Shown here: positions 22,664 through 33,792 of the stretch, in pieces
How positions within the stretch are numbered: position 1 is the first letter of the stretch
How the letters are laid out: each line of letters starts with the position of its first letter
Assembly: GCA_036245805.1 (NCBI GenBank)
Contig: BTRK01000004.1
Location: 13,578,001 to 13,642,000, forward strand
Direction of reading: 5' to 3'
Source of the DNA: Pristionchus mayeri
Taxonomy: Eukaryota > Nematoda > Chromadorea > Rhabditida > Neodiplogasteridae
Length of the DNA stretch: 64,000 nt
Program-made: the position numbers and the translations under genes
The notes under the pieces: model-generated
Databases searched by the model: none
What the model was told of the DNA's origin: nothing
What the model saw: the letters and a program-made list of their open reading frames with translations, nothing else

Positions 22664-22905
22664 CTTGCCGGGGAGCGCTCGGTAGAGGGCTGCAGCCATG
22701 AGCAGCGCCAGCACGCCCACGCACACGATCGTGCTTCCGGCGATGAGATGAGGTCCCTTCTGCGGCTTCTCGCCAGCCATCTGAATCGATTACGGTAAGG
22801 TGACAGGGCGAGCAATCGATAAATGATCCGATTGGAGACCAACCTCGCTTCGCAGCTTCTTCAGCGGTGTTCGATGTTGCGCTTGGTGCGTGGGGGTGCG
22901 AGCTG
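22664..22905 (-). CDS. exons of a single-pass membrane protein, unknown
   Basis: Exon ending at 22844 (ARTPTHQAQHRTPLKKLRSE) joins in phase 0 to 22664-22780 (39 codons, starts MAGEKPQKGPHLIAG). The second exon has a clear hydrophobic helix (STIVCVGVLALLMAAAL) flanked by basic residues on its N side, typical of a type II signal anchor. It is immediately upstream, same strand and in compatible phase, of the PITP-like exon 22364-22454, but PITPs are soluble, so these may be two genes. Duplicate at 19684-20058. Confidence 0.45.
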
Positions 22906-23838
22906 TGGCAATCCTCGCCTTCTTGTTAGTGTGTGAGTGGTGTAGCTGTGGCTACCGGGGTCTCGCCAGGCGAGAGCTCGTCTCTGAAATGTTAAATAAT
23001 GAGCGAAAGCGCTGGGATATGATACCAATCGAGTTCAATAGTACGCAAATACGAGAACCGGAATTGAATTGACGCAAAGAATTAATTCAGAGACGCGCGC
23101 CGATGGAAGGGAAGCACTTTAGAGTAAGTGCTCCCGAGAGAGGAGGGAGAGGGACTGGGGAGGGGTAGATCAGTGTCCTCCATCCTTCCCTCCTCTCTTC
23201 ACTCCTATACTATCGATTGACTTAGGACCACTATGTGGCTAATCAAACATCTAAGTATTCCGGGTTCTCGCTATCAGACCATAGCTCATACTTTATATAT
23301 TTTTTAAAGGACCGTAACCAAAAAGGTGGCCATATCATGCTGCAGGGACCTAATAAACACATATCAGATGGGGAACGTACCCAAATAAAACAAAATAATT
23401 AAATAAATAACGACACAAGGGAGGAAAACTAACTATTCCTTGACGATCATTCTCCCTGTAGCTACCTTCTACTTCGCCGACGACGAATGGACCGACCGCG
23501 AACCGCTGGAAAAATGCGAATAAGTGGAAAGTGGTGAACTCAACAATAAACGCGGGTTGAGAGAAAGAAAACGCATTGCTAGAGCGACACGGCAAGATAA
23601 CGCCAGTGAAAATGAGCAAGCGTTTCGCTTCACTCTTGGTAAAAAACCACGTATTCCATGTGCAATTCAAAGCGTGATGAGTAGTTAGAGTTGTTCTGCT
23701 CAAGTACGTTGAACATAAAACACATAAAAACGAGGAAAACGTGAGAAAACGCCGAAGGCGGAGGGCGCCGCAAACCAAAAACTTTTACAGAAATGACCGC
23801 ATATTACTCACCACACTACAGTACTACCTCACAATGTA
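22906..23838. other. intergenic, nothing certain
   Basis: A 142-codon minus-strand open frame (23350-23778) lacks an ATG at its start, splice context and recognisable domain. I see no element ends. Confidence 0.35.
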
Positions 23839-25104
23839 TCAGGTTGTAACATAAGTTTTGTCGCGTCCAATCTCTTATGCATTTTAACCTCAGAAATTCT
23901 TCGAATTAATTTAATCTCAATTTCGTTATTCATCATCAGTGAGGGCCTTCGTACTCTTTCTTACGCGCTTTACTTCAGTCCTGTCAAGGCAGTTGAGGAG
24001 GCACATTAGTCAGACAAAGTTGTACTGAGATAAGGATTACAAATCATTTTCACGCATCAGCTCTTCTTGAAAAGGATAAATTATGCCGATTTTGTGTGAT
24101 TTGCGTAAAGTACTACATATGTGCATAATTTTGAACCACTCACGGATAATGACAAACGAAAATCGTTCTAGAAATGTAGACGAGTTTGTATAATGTGGAT
24201 GGTTGGTGACGGTCGCGAAAACTTTCGCAAGCCGAATTTTCTTCTCAATAGATATCCAGATCCAAATAGTGGTGGAATATAGTTCACCCAAAGTGGTCAG
24301 TATGCAGACAAAGTTTGGGGTAGATTGGGTTCTGTTGAGATAAGTGGCTCCATTCAGAACGATGGTATGTAAATTAAACTAATGAAATCGGCACTTTGTT
24401 CATATTCATACCTCGCACACATGTTCAATATCGGATTTGTAGTGTCCATCCTAACCATAAACCCTTCCCTTACTAGTATCTACTTGGGATAAGTTTGGAA
24501 ATAAATAGCTTTTGAATGACAATCTTTAATTCGAAACACCTAAACTTGCATATTTGGGTAAAATTGTGCGCGAATTGAATTAATAAAAATTCAAATTTCC
24601 CACAAGTGGAGTGTTCTTTCTCTCACTTGTTTAATGATAAATTATACCTCCATGAGTGGTAATTGGAACGCACTTATGTTAGTCACTGTTGTTGCAATTC
24701 TGGATTCAGAAGAGTTGGTCAAGTTGGCTACGAATCAGCGGCTAACCTTACACTCAATGAAGTATATCTTTGATTCCGCTCAACATAGCACCATATCTGG
24801 CGTATATTTTGAAAGAGCATTGACGGGGTATATCACCATGCTGTAGAAGTTTGGTTCATTATTCATCTCTGCGAACTAGCACCTGATCAAACGAATTAAA
24901 AAAATCTGCACCAAATTTAAATCAGTTCATATTAATATTTTTCGCATAGCTAGCGTGCGCAGTTCAGCTCTACCCTATGGTTTGAATGTGCATGAACACC
25001 CCAAACATATACTAGGAGGTCAGGCATTGGTAATGTTTGAGAAGTATCCTTCATGGAAATATTGTGAACCTCCGAAATGCGACAAAACTTATGTTACAAC
25101 CTAA
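23839..25104. mobile_element. TA-flanked 1266-bp element, mariner-like ends, copy 1
   Basis: Ends tcaggttgtaacataagttt... and the complement of ttaggttgtaacataag at the right, flanked by TA. A near-identical copy in the opposite orientation is at 43305-44569. Both keep the same short frames (84 and about 66-70 codons) but none shows transposase motifs (no DNARPH, no YSPDL), so this is a non-autonomous element. Confidence 0.8.
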
Positions 25105-25389
25105 TACTACACGAACAGTTTTTTAAATTTGTTATTTTCAAGCTGTATTTTCAATACGATACTTATTTTTAATATTTTAAAAAGTTTATACATATGTTTT
25201 GAATCAATGATAACTAGCGATATTCAAAATTACATAAATGTTTAAAAATAAAACTTTCCGACCACAGGATTCCTTTAATTCCGATCTGTTATTTATACAG
25301 TGAACATGAAATAATCCATTATGTTCATCTCCGCGATCTCTGCATCCGCCTAAATAGCCAGTGGACCATGAGCAATGTGCTCATTCGTC
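25105..25389. other. upstream region of the LARGE-like gene
   Basis: AT-rich, nothing recognised. Confidence 0.35.
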
Positions 25390-28300
25390 ATGCTTCCCAC
25401 CAGATGGCCCTACTTCGTAGCGCTGCTTCCTTCCAGTCTGTTCATCATCTACATGATCCGTATGCGGACACCGGCTTACGGTGAGCTGATTAGAGTTCCC
25501 AATTCGGGTGGTCGTCTCTTCACATTCCCTCTCGCCACTCGATAGGTCGAGAGCGAGTGGGCAATGAAAAGGCGATCACCCGAATTGCGAGATCTAAAGG
25601 AGATGTTATCATTGATCGGAAGATTTGTATTCAGATGGAGGCAGCGAGATGGATCACGTAAAGATTGGTGAATTAGGGAGACTTGTCGAGGACCAGGAGG
25701 CTGTCGAGGTTATCACCCATGCATATTTCATTATTATTGTTCATGTTGTTGTTGTTATTGTTATCAAACAAGCATCAACCTCAGCCAATCATCCATCTCG
25801 TCTCGCTGGTAGCTGGAAGTGAAGATTATTTGCAAATTGAATCTCTGATCAAGTCGATTCTGCTCAGTCATAGAGGCAGTCTGCACTATCACTTCATCGC
25901 TTATGCAAGGTAATGATCAGACTCTTCTCCGTTTGCATATTGTATCGCATGTTAGAGAAAGCGAGAGAGCATGCAAAATGAAGAGATACAATGTAATTTG
26001 TCTGAAAAATTAACACAAATCCGGTTAATTTATTTTTTCAGGTCACGAGAGGTGCTCTCCACGTTGCTTCAGACCTGGCAGCTGGATAATTGTCAGTTTC
26101 ATTGCACTTACTTATTGCAGTCCCTTTGATTCGTGTAGAATTAGTCGGCTGGCAAATAATGGCATGGAAAAAGTCGAGGAGAAGAGGAAAGATTTGAATT
26201 TCCGCAATTTCATATCTCGGCTGCCAGTAGAGATAGCGACTTAAAAATTGGAATATGGGGTGGAAAATCCATTTACACCCCATATTCTAATTTTGGAGTC
26301 GCTAGCACTGCTGCGAGAAGAGAGTTGAAACTGCGGGAATTCAAATATTTCCTGTTCTCCTCGAATTTTTCCACGGCATCAGTTGTTTATCTTGAAAGTA
26401 TGCGATTTCAGTCCAATGGAGTATCTACGAGGCGAGCGATTCCGCTGATCGACTGGGATGGGTAAGAATATCGGCCCTTCTGGTCCAAATTCGGGTAACT
26501 TGTACAGATTCGCAGTTCGAAGCCTGGCGCATTCAGCCAGTTGGAGTTGGTGCTCGATGAAATCCTGCCCGGATACGTGGAGAAGGTAATAATGTCAAAA
26601 AATGTGAAAAAACAAAACTATTGTTTTGTCCCTGCGGTTTCTAATAAGAATAGTGTTCTGTAAAATAATACAGGTAATTCTCCTCGACACGAATGTGCTC
26701 GTGCTTGAGGAAATTGGTGCACTGACGGAGTGCTTTGACCACATGGAGTTAAGCGGTAAGAACAGAGAATTTATCCCCATATTGTAAGATGCATATTCAG
26801 GCGCTCTAGTAGCTATGTCGTTCACTGGCCTGGAAACTCTCGAGGTAGGAAACTAAAATGCTTCCCTGAGATGGTTTTTTTGAGAAACCAGGAATCTCAC
26901 TGTACCATTTGCGCAGAATGAGAGAAGGTAAGAGAAAAAACATTAATTGCGATGCAAAATGATCAGGAAATTGGCATGACATTTGGAACAAGCATGCAGC
27001 AAGCATTGCGAGCGGAATCGGATCGAATGCTCCGAACGAGCGGGTTGGTAGTTCTACAATAGAAAACAAATCTCAATTCTCTCAGGAAATCTTCCGGTCT
27101 ATCGAATCCCTACTTCCTGAACTCTTTTTCGATCTCCCTGCAGTTGAGCGAAGCTTGATTAAGGCAGATTACTAGATTTTTTTTTATCTCTTTTTTTCCA
27201 ACAACTGGTGTGCGGTGACCCAGGATGAGTCGCATGGCAGGTTACTCTGCATTCATCTGACGACTAATAATTTATAATAATAATTTGTTTATCGCTCGTG
27301 GCGGGGGACTCTTACGGTAGCCGCCTTCGCAAGTGTATCGAGGCACTGGACGGGAGCATTTTCGAAACTTCACGGAAAAATCAGGTACTTGGAAAAATGC
27401 CCGGTCAGCAAATATTAATCTAAATTTAGACGTTTGACCCTCCGCGTACGCTCCTGTTTGCCACTCGCCCAAATACTTTCACGGTTAACATTATCTCAAT
27501 TATACATTTTCTCTTCATTATTAACTGAAAGTCTAACATAAACCGACAATAAATCGTAAAATAGGAGCTGCAAAACGCAACGCTCTTGCTGCAAATGGAA
27601 GCACATCAGATTAGTGAGGAACTCGAGACAAGTTAGCGAGAAAAAATAAAATGGTCAATATTTATGTTTTTGTAGTCCAGAAGTGGCCCGGAACAGTCAC
27701 TATCGCCGCGTATGGGACTGATCAAGAACGAGAGACGATTCGGTAGGGAACTGCTCACCTACTAAAGAGTATTTGACGGTTGAGACAAGAAGTTGAGGAA
27801 GCCGATCGACCCATTACTCTGCACTACATGTACAAGACGGAGAAGGTTCCTGCATCCCTCCTCCTCTTCTCCTTTAGAAGTTGAAACGTTATGCCACTGA
27901 AACGGGGAAAGAAACCGTTGGTTAGAGGCTGAAATATCCGTCGAATTATTTTCTTTTTAAGAAAAGGATACGCTTTGCAGACAACGCCTTATCCCATCGA
28001 GCACATGCAGAAACTGAGCGTCGACACAGCCAGGACTAGCACCGTGCTCCTCGTGGATGCGCAGGGCATCATCGACTACTCCCAAGGTGCGATACGATTA
28101 CATCTTTTGGATTCTATTGCTGGTATCGATTGTTGATGACATCATATTTTCATCATGTGTTGATCAAATTCAGAACTGCACAAACTGGTGCTCGAACGGC
28201 GCAATTCACTTGCAGCTGAGGTCCACATCATCCGATCGGAGGATGTGAGTGTGTAGGGACTAGAGTTCGATATACGGGCCTTCGTCATTTTTTCCACTCT

Positions 28301-28757
28301 TTCTCCGTTCGACCAGTCTATTGAATGAGTTAAATGAAGAGTTGAACACCCGTTTACCGAACTCTGCTAGGGACAGCTGTAAACGGATACGTGATGCCTT
28401 GTATTTTATGCTTTTCTAGAATCGTCATATCGGTGCAGTCATGCCGAAGCTCATCGCTCAGCGTATTTTAGCATCCGGGAGAGGTTACGAGTGGGCTGAG
28501 GCCCATCTCAAGTAGGCTTTTTCTACCTTTTGTTATGTTTCCCTAATTGTATTATAAAACGGCTTAGTTTTTCCATCAAAAACTTTAACTTCAGGATTAC
28601 TACGTCAGCCATCAACATGAGCGTGATTCCGGATACGGTAAAGCTGGAGAGACGGGATCGGATAGCAAGACTTCATGGCAAGCAGGAAGGAACGAGGACG
28701 ACGACTACTGAATGGTGCCAGATCGAGATCGAAAAGTTTATAAAGAGAAGACAATGA
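25390..28757 (+). CDS. LARGE-like bifunctional glycosyltransferase (GT8 + GT49), 19 exons
   Basis: Exons by eye: 25390-25480, 25635-25708, 25785-25909, 26042-26091, 26412-26461, 26508-26585, 26674-26755, 26801-26844, two uncertain ones (about 26967-27042, 27086-27160), about 27324-27383, 27565-27631, 27676-27742, 27785-27845, 27878-27920, 27981-28086, 28175-28244, 28420-28511, 28595-28757. The first eight junctions keep frame exactly. The N-terminus is a signal anchor (WPYFVALLPSSLFIIYMI). The GT8 part: PIIHLVSLVAGSEDYLQIES, HRGSLHYHFI, EVLSTLLQTWQ, LVLDEILPGYVEKVILLDTN. The GT49 part: IQKWPGTVTIAAYGTDQERE, PYPIEHMQKLSVDTARTSTV, LLVDAQ. LARGE enzymes build matriglycan (xylose-glucuronate) on dystroglycan in the Golgi. 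Here the GT8 DxD is Asp-Thr-Asn and the GT49 DxD position reads Asp-Ala-Gln, so catalysis may be lost. Two palindromes sit in introns. Confidence 0.7.
25492..25596. repeat. family P palindromic element, copy 6 (intron 1 of the LARGE-like gene)
   Basis: agagttcccaattcgggtgg ... cccgaattgcgagatct; arms cattccctctcgccactcga / gagcgagtgggcaatgaa. Confidence 0.75.
26158..26378. repeat. hairpin element in intron 4 of the LARGE-like gene
   Basis: Inverted arms: aatggcatggaaaaagtcga...tggaatatggggtg against caccccatattctaattttg...tttttccacggcatc. Imperfect, about 105 bp per arm. Confidence 0.75.
28261..28366. repeat. family P palindromic element, copy 7 (intron of the LARGE-like gene)
   Basis: agagttcgatatacgggcct ... 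cccgtttaccgaactct; a diverged copy. Confidence 0.65.
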
Positions 28758-29389
28758 CAAAGTTTACAACAATATAACTCATAATACATCATGCAATTAC
28801 GAAACCGATTCTTATATTAGATTATAGAACAGTGTAAAAAATTGTATTTCCATTTTAGCTGATGCATTCAAAAGTCTTCGTTTTATTGGGGGATGCAACG
28901 CCGAGGCAATGTCCTGGGTACAATACATTACAAATGTCAGAAAGGTGAGGGTACGGGTCGAGAACTGAAATCCAGTATCCAACGACTTCTGCGCGAGCAT
29001 ATGCAAAAGCGTGGGATCGGGATAAATACTGGGCAGAAATACTGAGAAAAAAATCAAGTGTATTATAGATGATATCAGGTCGCACGATAAGGGCATCCGC
29101 GTTTTGTTACTTTCAACGACCGGAGTAGCGTATCTTGTCACTCACGCCCCGCAGACTCATGATATTGTACCGCATTGTCACTTACAATTATTTAGATGTT
29201 GTTTCATATAGCTCCAATTACATTATCCATTACATAATTGTGCCTCTTGTTTTGATATATACGCTTAACTTGCCGCCACATTAGCAAGGTTTTCTTGCCA
29301 GGCGTTTACGATCAAAGAACCGAAACGCTCTTTCTCTGTCGAGGAATATTTCATCCTCTTACTTCTTGGCTGAAACGTTCAGTGTAGAA
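28758..29389. other. intergenic with an unassigned minus-strand frame
   Basis: A 109-codon minus-strand frame (28812-29141) has a hydrophobic block (IIHLIFFSVFLPSIY) and a second at TLTFLTFVMYC, and an internal acceptor (tttttctcag) in another frame. It could be the C-terminal end of a chemoreceptor gene on the minus strand, but I cannot place it in a family. Confidence 0.3.
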
Positions 29390-30835
29390 ATGACACCGGA
29401 AGACTCCGCAGTTCTGCTGAGCAGAAGTGTGTATCTAAAAATTGTGAGTTTTATGTATTTTTTACAATTTGTCACAGTTAATAAATCGCCCTATAGATAA
29501 TGTCGCTTCACATCATAACTGCGGCTTTCGGGATAGCATCTATGTCGACCATGAAATGGAAAAGGAAATTGGACCTCCTTGTTTGCATGCAATGTTGTGG
29601 AGCAAATGCTTTGATTCCTAAAAAAAAATTGCAACGACAATTATAAAATCTAGCAATTATAATTAATGAAACATGAAACATATTTATCGTATTCTCTGTT
29701 TCAGTAGCAGCAAGCTTCTCGCTCACAAATCCCTTCTACTCTTGCTGAACATGCACAGCGTCTGGGTGTTCATCGTGTGCTTTACTACACTATTCAACAA
29801 TGCCTCCGACCTGTATGTTCACCGCACTATGAGGTTGCGCTTCCTCTTCATTTTCCTTAACGAACCAGTGAACTTTTTTCAGTTCCAAAAGACGTAAATT
29901 CTGATAAAAAGTGTGATATGTGCGATAATTAGCTAATTGTTTGTTCTAGGGAACCCTCCGATCTCTTCGTCAGTCCTATGGCATGCGCGATACGACGAGC
30001 AACCGAGAAAGTGGCACTATACGGTGCCCATTGTCACTTTTTGGATTATATGTTGATTAAAACTTATCAGGCTCGATATTATCGCAAATGATCATGGCAT
30101 TCGAGCGGTTTCGTGCTTTGAAGAACCTCGGGACCTACGAGAACAGCGGAAATCAGAGTGGATGGTGGCTGAATGCAGCACATGTGAATTTATTTCCGAG
30201 TTTTGTCAAAACTTGGCGGGAGATAGAGCTTCATATTTTTTTTTATAAAAGTATGGATGTAAAAGTGCGATATAAGTACATTTTCATACGATCCTGGGTT
30301 TATCAAAGTGGGTTAGTGCTGCTTCAGCTGGTCATTGTGCTTGGCGCTTCGCTTAACCACTTCGTCATCAATGGATTCGACGATGCGCCTGTTGCTCACT
30401 GCACGCTCATCCGATTCCCCTTAGACGGATTCATCACTGAGCTACTGGTGATCCGAACAGTACTAAACCACATGAGAACTATGATGTCAAACCGCCATTG
30501 ATAGAGGCGGCATGACGTCGCAGTTCTCATCCGGCCTTGTGCCGGCCGCACTCTTCGAACATCGCTAATTGTATTCATGTTTCACATGCTCATGCATGAG
30601 TGTTCAATAGAGTTCGAGAAATGAAACGACCCGACACCGCGGGGCCCCGCGAATGAAGAATGATAGGGAGAAAGATCCGACACCGAGATGCAAAAAGTGG
30701 GAAAGATCCGACACCGGCGCGCATTAATGGCCCTTTTAAATATTCCCACTAGCTTAGAATGGATGGTGAGACCGTGCATTCTCATCATTACGACTCATTT
30801 CGCTCGTCCCGACCGGTTTCGCGCGATAAATCAGG
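29390..30835 (+). CDS. Srab/Sra-like seven-helix chemoreceptor
   Basis: Exons: 29390-29443 (MTPEDSAVLLSRSVYLKI; ATG 8 bases after an acceptor, likely trans-spliced), 29497-29580 (IMSLHIITAAFGIASMSTMK, TM1), about 29704-29835 (LLAHKSLLLLLNMHSVWVFI, TM2, then DLYVHR), about 29950-30110 (EPSDLFVSPMACAIRR, then SQMIMAFERFRAL, TM3 with its MAFER end), about 30295-30430 (GLVLLQLVIVLGASLNHFVI, TM4 and loop), and a possible TM7 exon about 30720-30829 (SLEWMVRPCILII). The MAFER/TYEN arrangement after TM3 fits the nematode Srab (or Sra) group: G-protein-coupled odorant or contact receptors of sensory neurons. Several exon ends are uncertain and the TM5-TM6 region was not found, so it may be decayed. 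A family P half-element lies inside, at 30609-30722. Confidence 0.55.
30609..30722. repeat. family P relative, long variant, half copy
   Basis: agagttcgagaaatgaaacg, then two units of gaaagatccgacaccg. Same half as 37641-37790, in opposite orientation. Confidence 0.6.
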
Positions 30836-30839
30836 TGAG

Positions 30840-31303
30840 GCGGCTCTATTATCGTACTGTTACCCTTTCGTACTGTTACTTTTTCTTTTGCCAGATAAAT
30901 AGATTATGTATAATCTTTTCTTATTCACTAAAGCAGCGCGATCCTGCCCACAAGGATGGCTAAAACAGCTCACGGATATCCGCCTTGTGGACACTCTCTT
31001 ACGACTAACCCGCTTTCGCGCGTGCGTGCCGTCTTTTGAACTGTATCCGGTGAGTCAGCGGTCAACCCGTTTCCGAGAAGCCGAGCGGATTGAAAGGTCG
31101 GCCCGTTCAGCTGCTTTGCCACCCTACCGTGCACGATGCGATAAGTGAAGTGACGGCACGTGGACTTGATAAAGAGGCAGACTGACGGCAATGACTTTTT
31201 CTCACAATCCAGGAAAGCAATCCAGGAGCTTCGGAGTTGAAGCGTTGTTACGTGTATCAGGTTCTGTACCCTTACCGTAACCCACTTCAGTGGGTCAGAT
31301 TCT
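30840..31303. other. intergenic, nothing recognised
   Basis: Short frames only. Confidence 0.3.
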
Positions 31304-31418
31304 AAAGCAAAATTCCCAGTTGGGAATGTTATACTGATTATGTGTAATGGGTGAAAGTGATAATAAACACACTTTATTTAATTAATTTTACAAGGAAAAT
31401 ACGAAATAATAAGGCAGA

Positions 31419-31832
31419 TCAAAAGGGAGAAAGGAAGGGACTAGTGGGGTGAATATTGATTGAATGAGAGAAAGGAAGTACCTTTATGGGTGACGATTGA
31501 CAGTCTTGATCCCCAAACTGATTAGCAGGAGGAAGAGACTTGAACTTTTTGTGTTCCAGGGCAAGTGAAAGAGTCACGTGCGCATCGGCGCATTCCTCGT
31601 ACAGCTTGCTCGTGGCTGTTTTGTCCTTGCCCCTGACGTGACTATCGGCGTTGTTCGCAAACGTCTCACTGAAATCACGTAGAATGCTCTGAGCATTAAT
31701 GATAGCGAAGAGCACTTTGTTTGAAAGTGATCTGTCACGTGAAGTAGTGGTCAGGAATGTAGTGGTAACCTGATCAATGATTTCGAAATCAGGTTCGAGG
31801 TTGCGCATGAGCGAATCGACAGGTGACTCCAT
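31419..31832 (-). CDS. unknown 137-residue protein, tandem copy 1
   Basis: ATG at 31832 after a long CT-rich stretch with many ttcac/tttc repeats (likely promoter or 5' UTR), frame to a stop at 31419, then AATAAA on the minus strand about 40 bp later. Helical, Ser/Thr-rich N-terminus (MESPVDSLMRNLEPDFEIID), a core LSNKVLFAIINAQSILRDFS and a polar C-terminus. No signal peptide, no recognised domain. The frame is open further upstream, but the MESP start is preferred because the region above is low-complexity. A donor-like GTACTT follows SSPIK, so the real C-terminus may differ. Could be a host gene or a mobile-element gene. Confidence 0.5.
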   Translation of the reverse strand: MESPVDSLMRNLEPDFEIIDQVTTTFLTTTSRDRSLSNKVLFAIINAQSILRDFSETFANNADSHVRGKDKTATSKLYEECADAHVTLSLALEHKKFKSLPPANQFGDQDCQSSPIKVLPFSHSINIHPTSPFLSPF

Positions 31833-32208
31833 TTTAATGTTGTGAAAACGGGTGTTGCGAAAGAGTGAAAGTGGGAAAAGTTGGTGGGAGAATGGTTTGG
31901 GAGTGAACGAAAGTGGTAAGAGTGCTTTGGGAAGTGAGCGAAAGTGGAATGAACGGTGGTAAAATGTTTTGAAAGTGAACGAAAGTCGTTTGAAACCTGG
32001 TAGAATGCTTTGAACCACGCGGGACTTTTGATTGGCTAGGGCGCTTAAGCTGGTAGATGCACCATAAAGCAAAATTCCCGGCCGATGCACCATAAAGCAA
32101 AATTCCCAGTTGGGAATGTTATACTGATTATGTGTAATGGGCGAAAGTGATAATAAACATATTTTATCTAATTAATTTTACAAGGAAAATACGAAATAAT
32201 AAGGCAGA

Positions 32209-32622
32209 TCAAAGGGGAGAAAGGAAGGTACTAGTGGGGTGAATATTGATTGAATGAGAGAAAGGAAGTACCTTTATGGGTGACGATTGACAGTCTTGAT
32301 CCCCAAACTGATTAGCAGGAGGAAGAGACTTGAACTTTTTGTGTTCCAGGGCAAGTGAAAGACTCACGTGCGCATCGGCGCATTCCTCGTACAGCTTGCT
32401 CGTGGCTGTTTTGTCCTTGCCCCTGACGTGACTATCGGCGTTGTTCGCAAACGTCTCACTGAAATCACGTAGAATGCTCTGAGCATTAATGATAGCGAAG
32501 AGCACTTTGTTTGAAAGTGATCTGTCACGTGAAGTAGTGGTCAGGAATGTAGTGGTAACCTGATCAATGATTTCGAAATCAGGTTCGAGGTTGCGCATGA
32601 GCGAATCGACAGGTGACTCCAT
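32209..32622 (-). CDS. unknown 137-residue protein, tandem copy 2
   Basis: Same protein as 31419-31832 with a Thr-to-Ser change (HVTLSL to HVSLSL) and a slightly different end (STFLSPL). The AATAAA of copy 1 is AGATAAA here. Confidence 0.5.
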   Translation of the reverse strand: MESPVDSLMRNLEPDFEIIDQVTTTFLTTTSRDRSLSNKVLFAIINAQSILRDFSETFANNADSHVRGKDKTATSKLYEECADAHVSLSLALEHKKFKSLPPANQFGDQDCQSSPIKVLPFSHSINIHPTSTFLSPL

Positions 32623-32998
32623 TTTAATGTTGTGAAAACGGGTGTTGCGAAAGAGTGAAAGTGGGAAAAGTTGGTGGGAGAATGGTTTGGGAGTGAACGA
32701 AAGTGGTAAGAGTGCTTTGGGAAGTGAGCGAAAGTGGAATGAACGGTGGTAAAATGTTTTGAAAGTGAACGAAAGTCGTTTGAAACCTGGTAGAATGCTT
32801 TGAACCACGCGGGACTTTTGATTGGCTAGGGCGCTTAAGCTGGTAGATGCACCATAAAGCAAAATTCCCGGCCGATGCACCATAAAGCAAAATTCCCAGT
32901 TGGGAATGTTATACTGATTATGTGTAATGGGCGAAAGTGATAATAAACACACTTTATCTAATTAATTTTACAAGGAAAATACGAAATAATAAGGCAGA

Positions 32999-33199
32999 TC
33001 AAAAGGGAGAAAGGAAGGGACTAGTGGGGTGAATATTGATTGAATGAGAGAAAGGAAGTACCTTTATGGGTGACGATTGACAGTCTTGATCCCCAAACTG
33101 ATTAGCAGGAGGAAGAGACTTGAATTGTTTGTAGTGGAAGTGGTGATCCCCAAATGGACGAGGATGTAGCGAACGGCAGAGTGCTGAACGACTAGACAA
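32999..33199 (-). pseudogene. truncated tandem copy 3
   Basis: Only the last 30 or so codons (FKSLPPANQFGDQDCQSSPI...) remain; upstream of 33127 the sequence is unrelated. Confidence 0.8.
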
Positions 33200-33790
33200 T
33201 TAGGCTCTTTAGATCTTTTGAGTGATTAATATAGCATTTGGAGGAAAAGCTAATTTCCATATGTCACTATTTTATGGAATGGCCAAACCGTGACGCTTTT
33301 CACCATGGGGCAAACCTTAGATGGTAAGGGAGCGGAGTCAAGGAAGACAGAAGACTATTAAACTCTTTTTGAAAACTTTCTGGCATATCAAAATAATTGC
33401 AAGTTGTTTAATTGTATTTATTCGGCAAATTGATATAAATAAAATTGAATAATTCCAGTTTGTAAAATAGTGTATTACCGATATCAAGGAATTTACCCAT
33501 TTTGATTTATTTTTTAAATCGTACATGCCAAGATGCAAGCCACCCTGAATGCCTGAGTGGCGCCCCTTGTGTGTAACCATCCGAATCATCGAATTATTAA
33601 TTTTTTTTATTTTTTAGATAGGAATTCACAATTAAAGAATACAAATTAGATGCATAGATGCCTTCTTATAGAGTCCTTGGGTGAACCCGATGACGGACGT
33701 TTGCTTTACTCCTGGAAGTAAACGCACTTTGAAACGGGACAACGAAGCATGAAGTTGTTTTCAAGTTCACCCCAATAAGCTCCCTGGATC
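33128..33790. other. intergenic, nothing recognised
   Basis: AT-rich with short frames. No element ends. Confidence 0.35.
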
Positions 33791-33792
33791 CA

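Larger units (their letters stand above)
31304..33127. repeat. 790-bp tandem repeat, two full units and one partial
   Basis: Units 31304-32093, 32094-32883 and 32884-33127 start with the same aaagcaaaattcccagttgg. They are about 99% identical; the third is cut off in the coding part (junction at about 33127). A short 35-bp duplication (gatgcaccataaagcaaaat...) sits at the unit junctions. Confidence 0.95.

Noticed and set aside
22890..23072. Plus-strand frame with a signal-peptide-like start
   Set aside because: Starts at GTG and is antisense to the RTPLKKLRSE exon.
23350..23778. 142-codon minus-strand frame
   Set aside because: Begins with a non-ATG codon, no splice signals, no recognisable domain.
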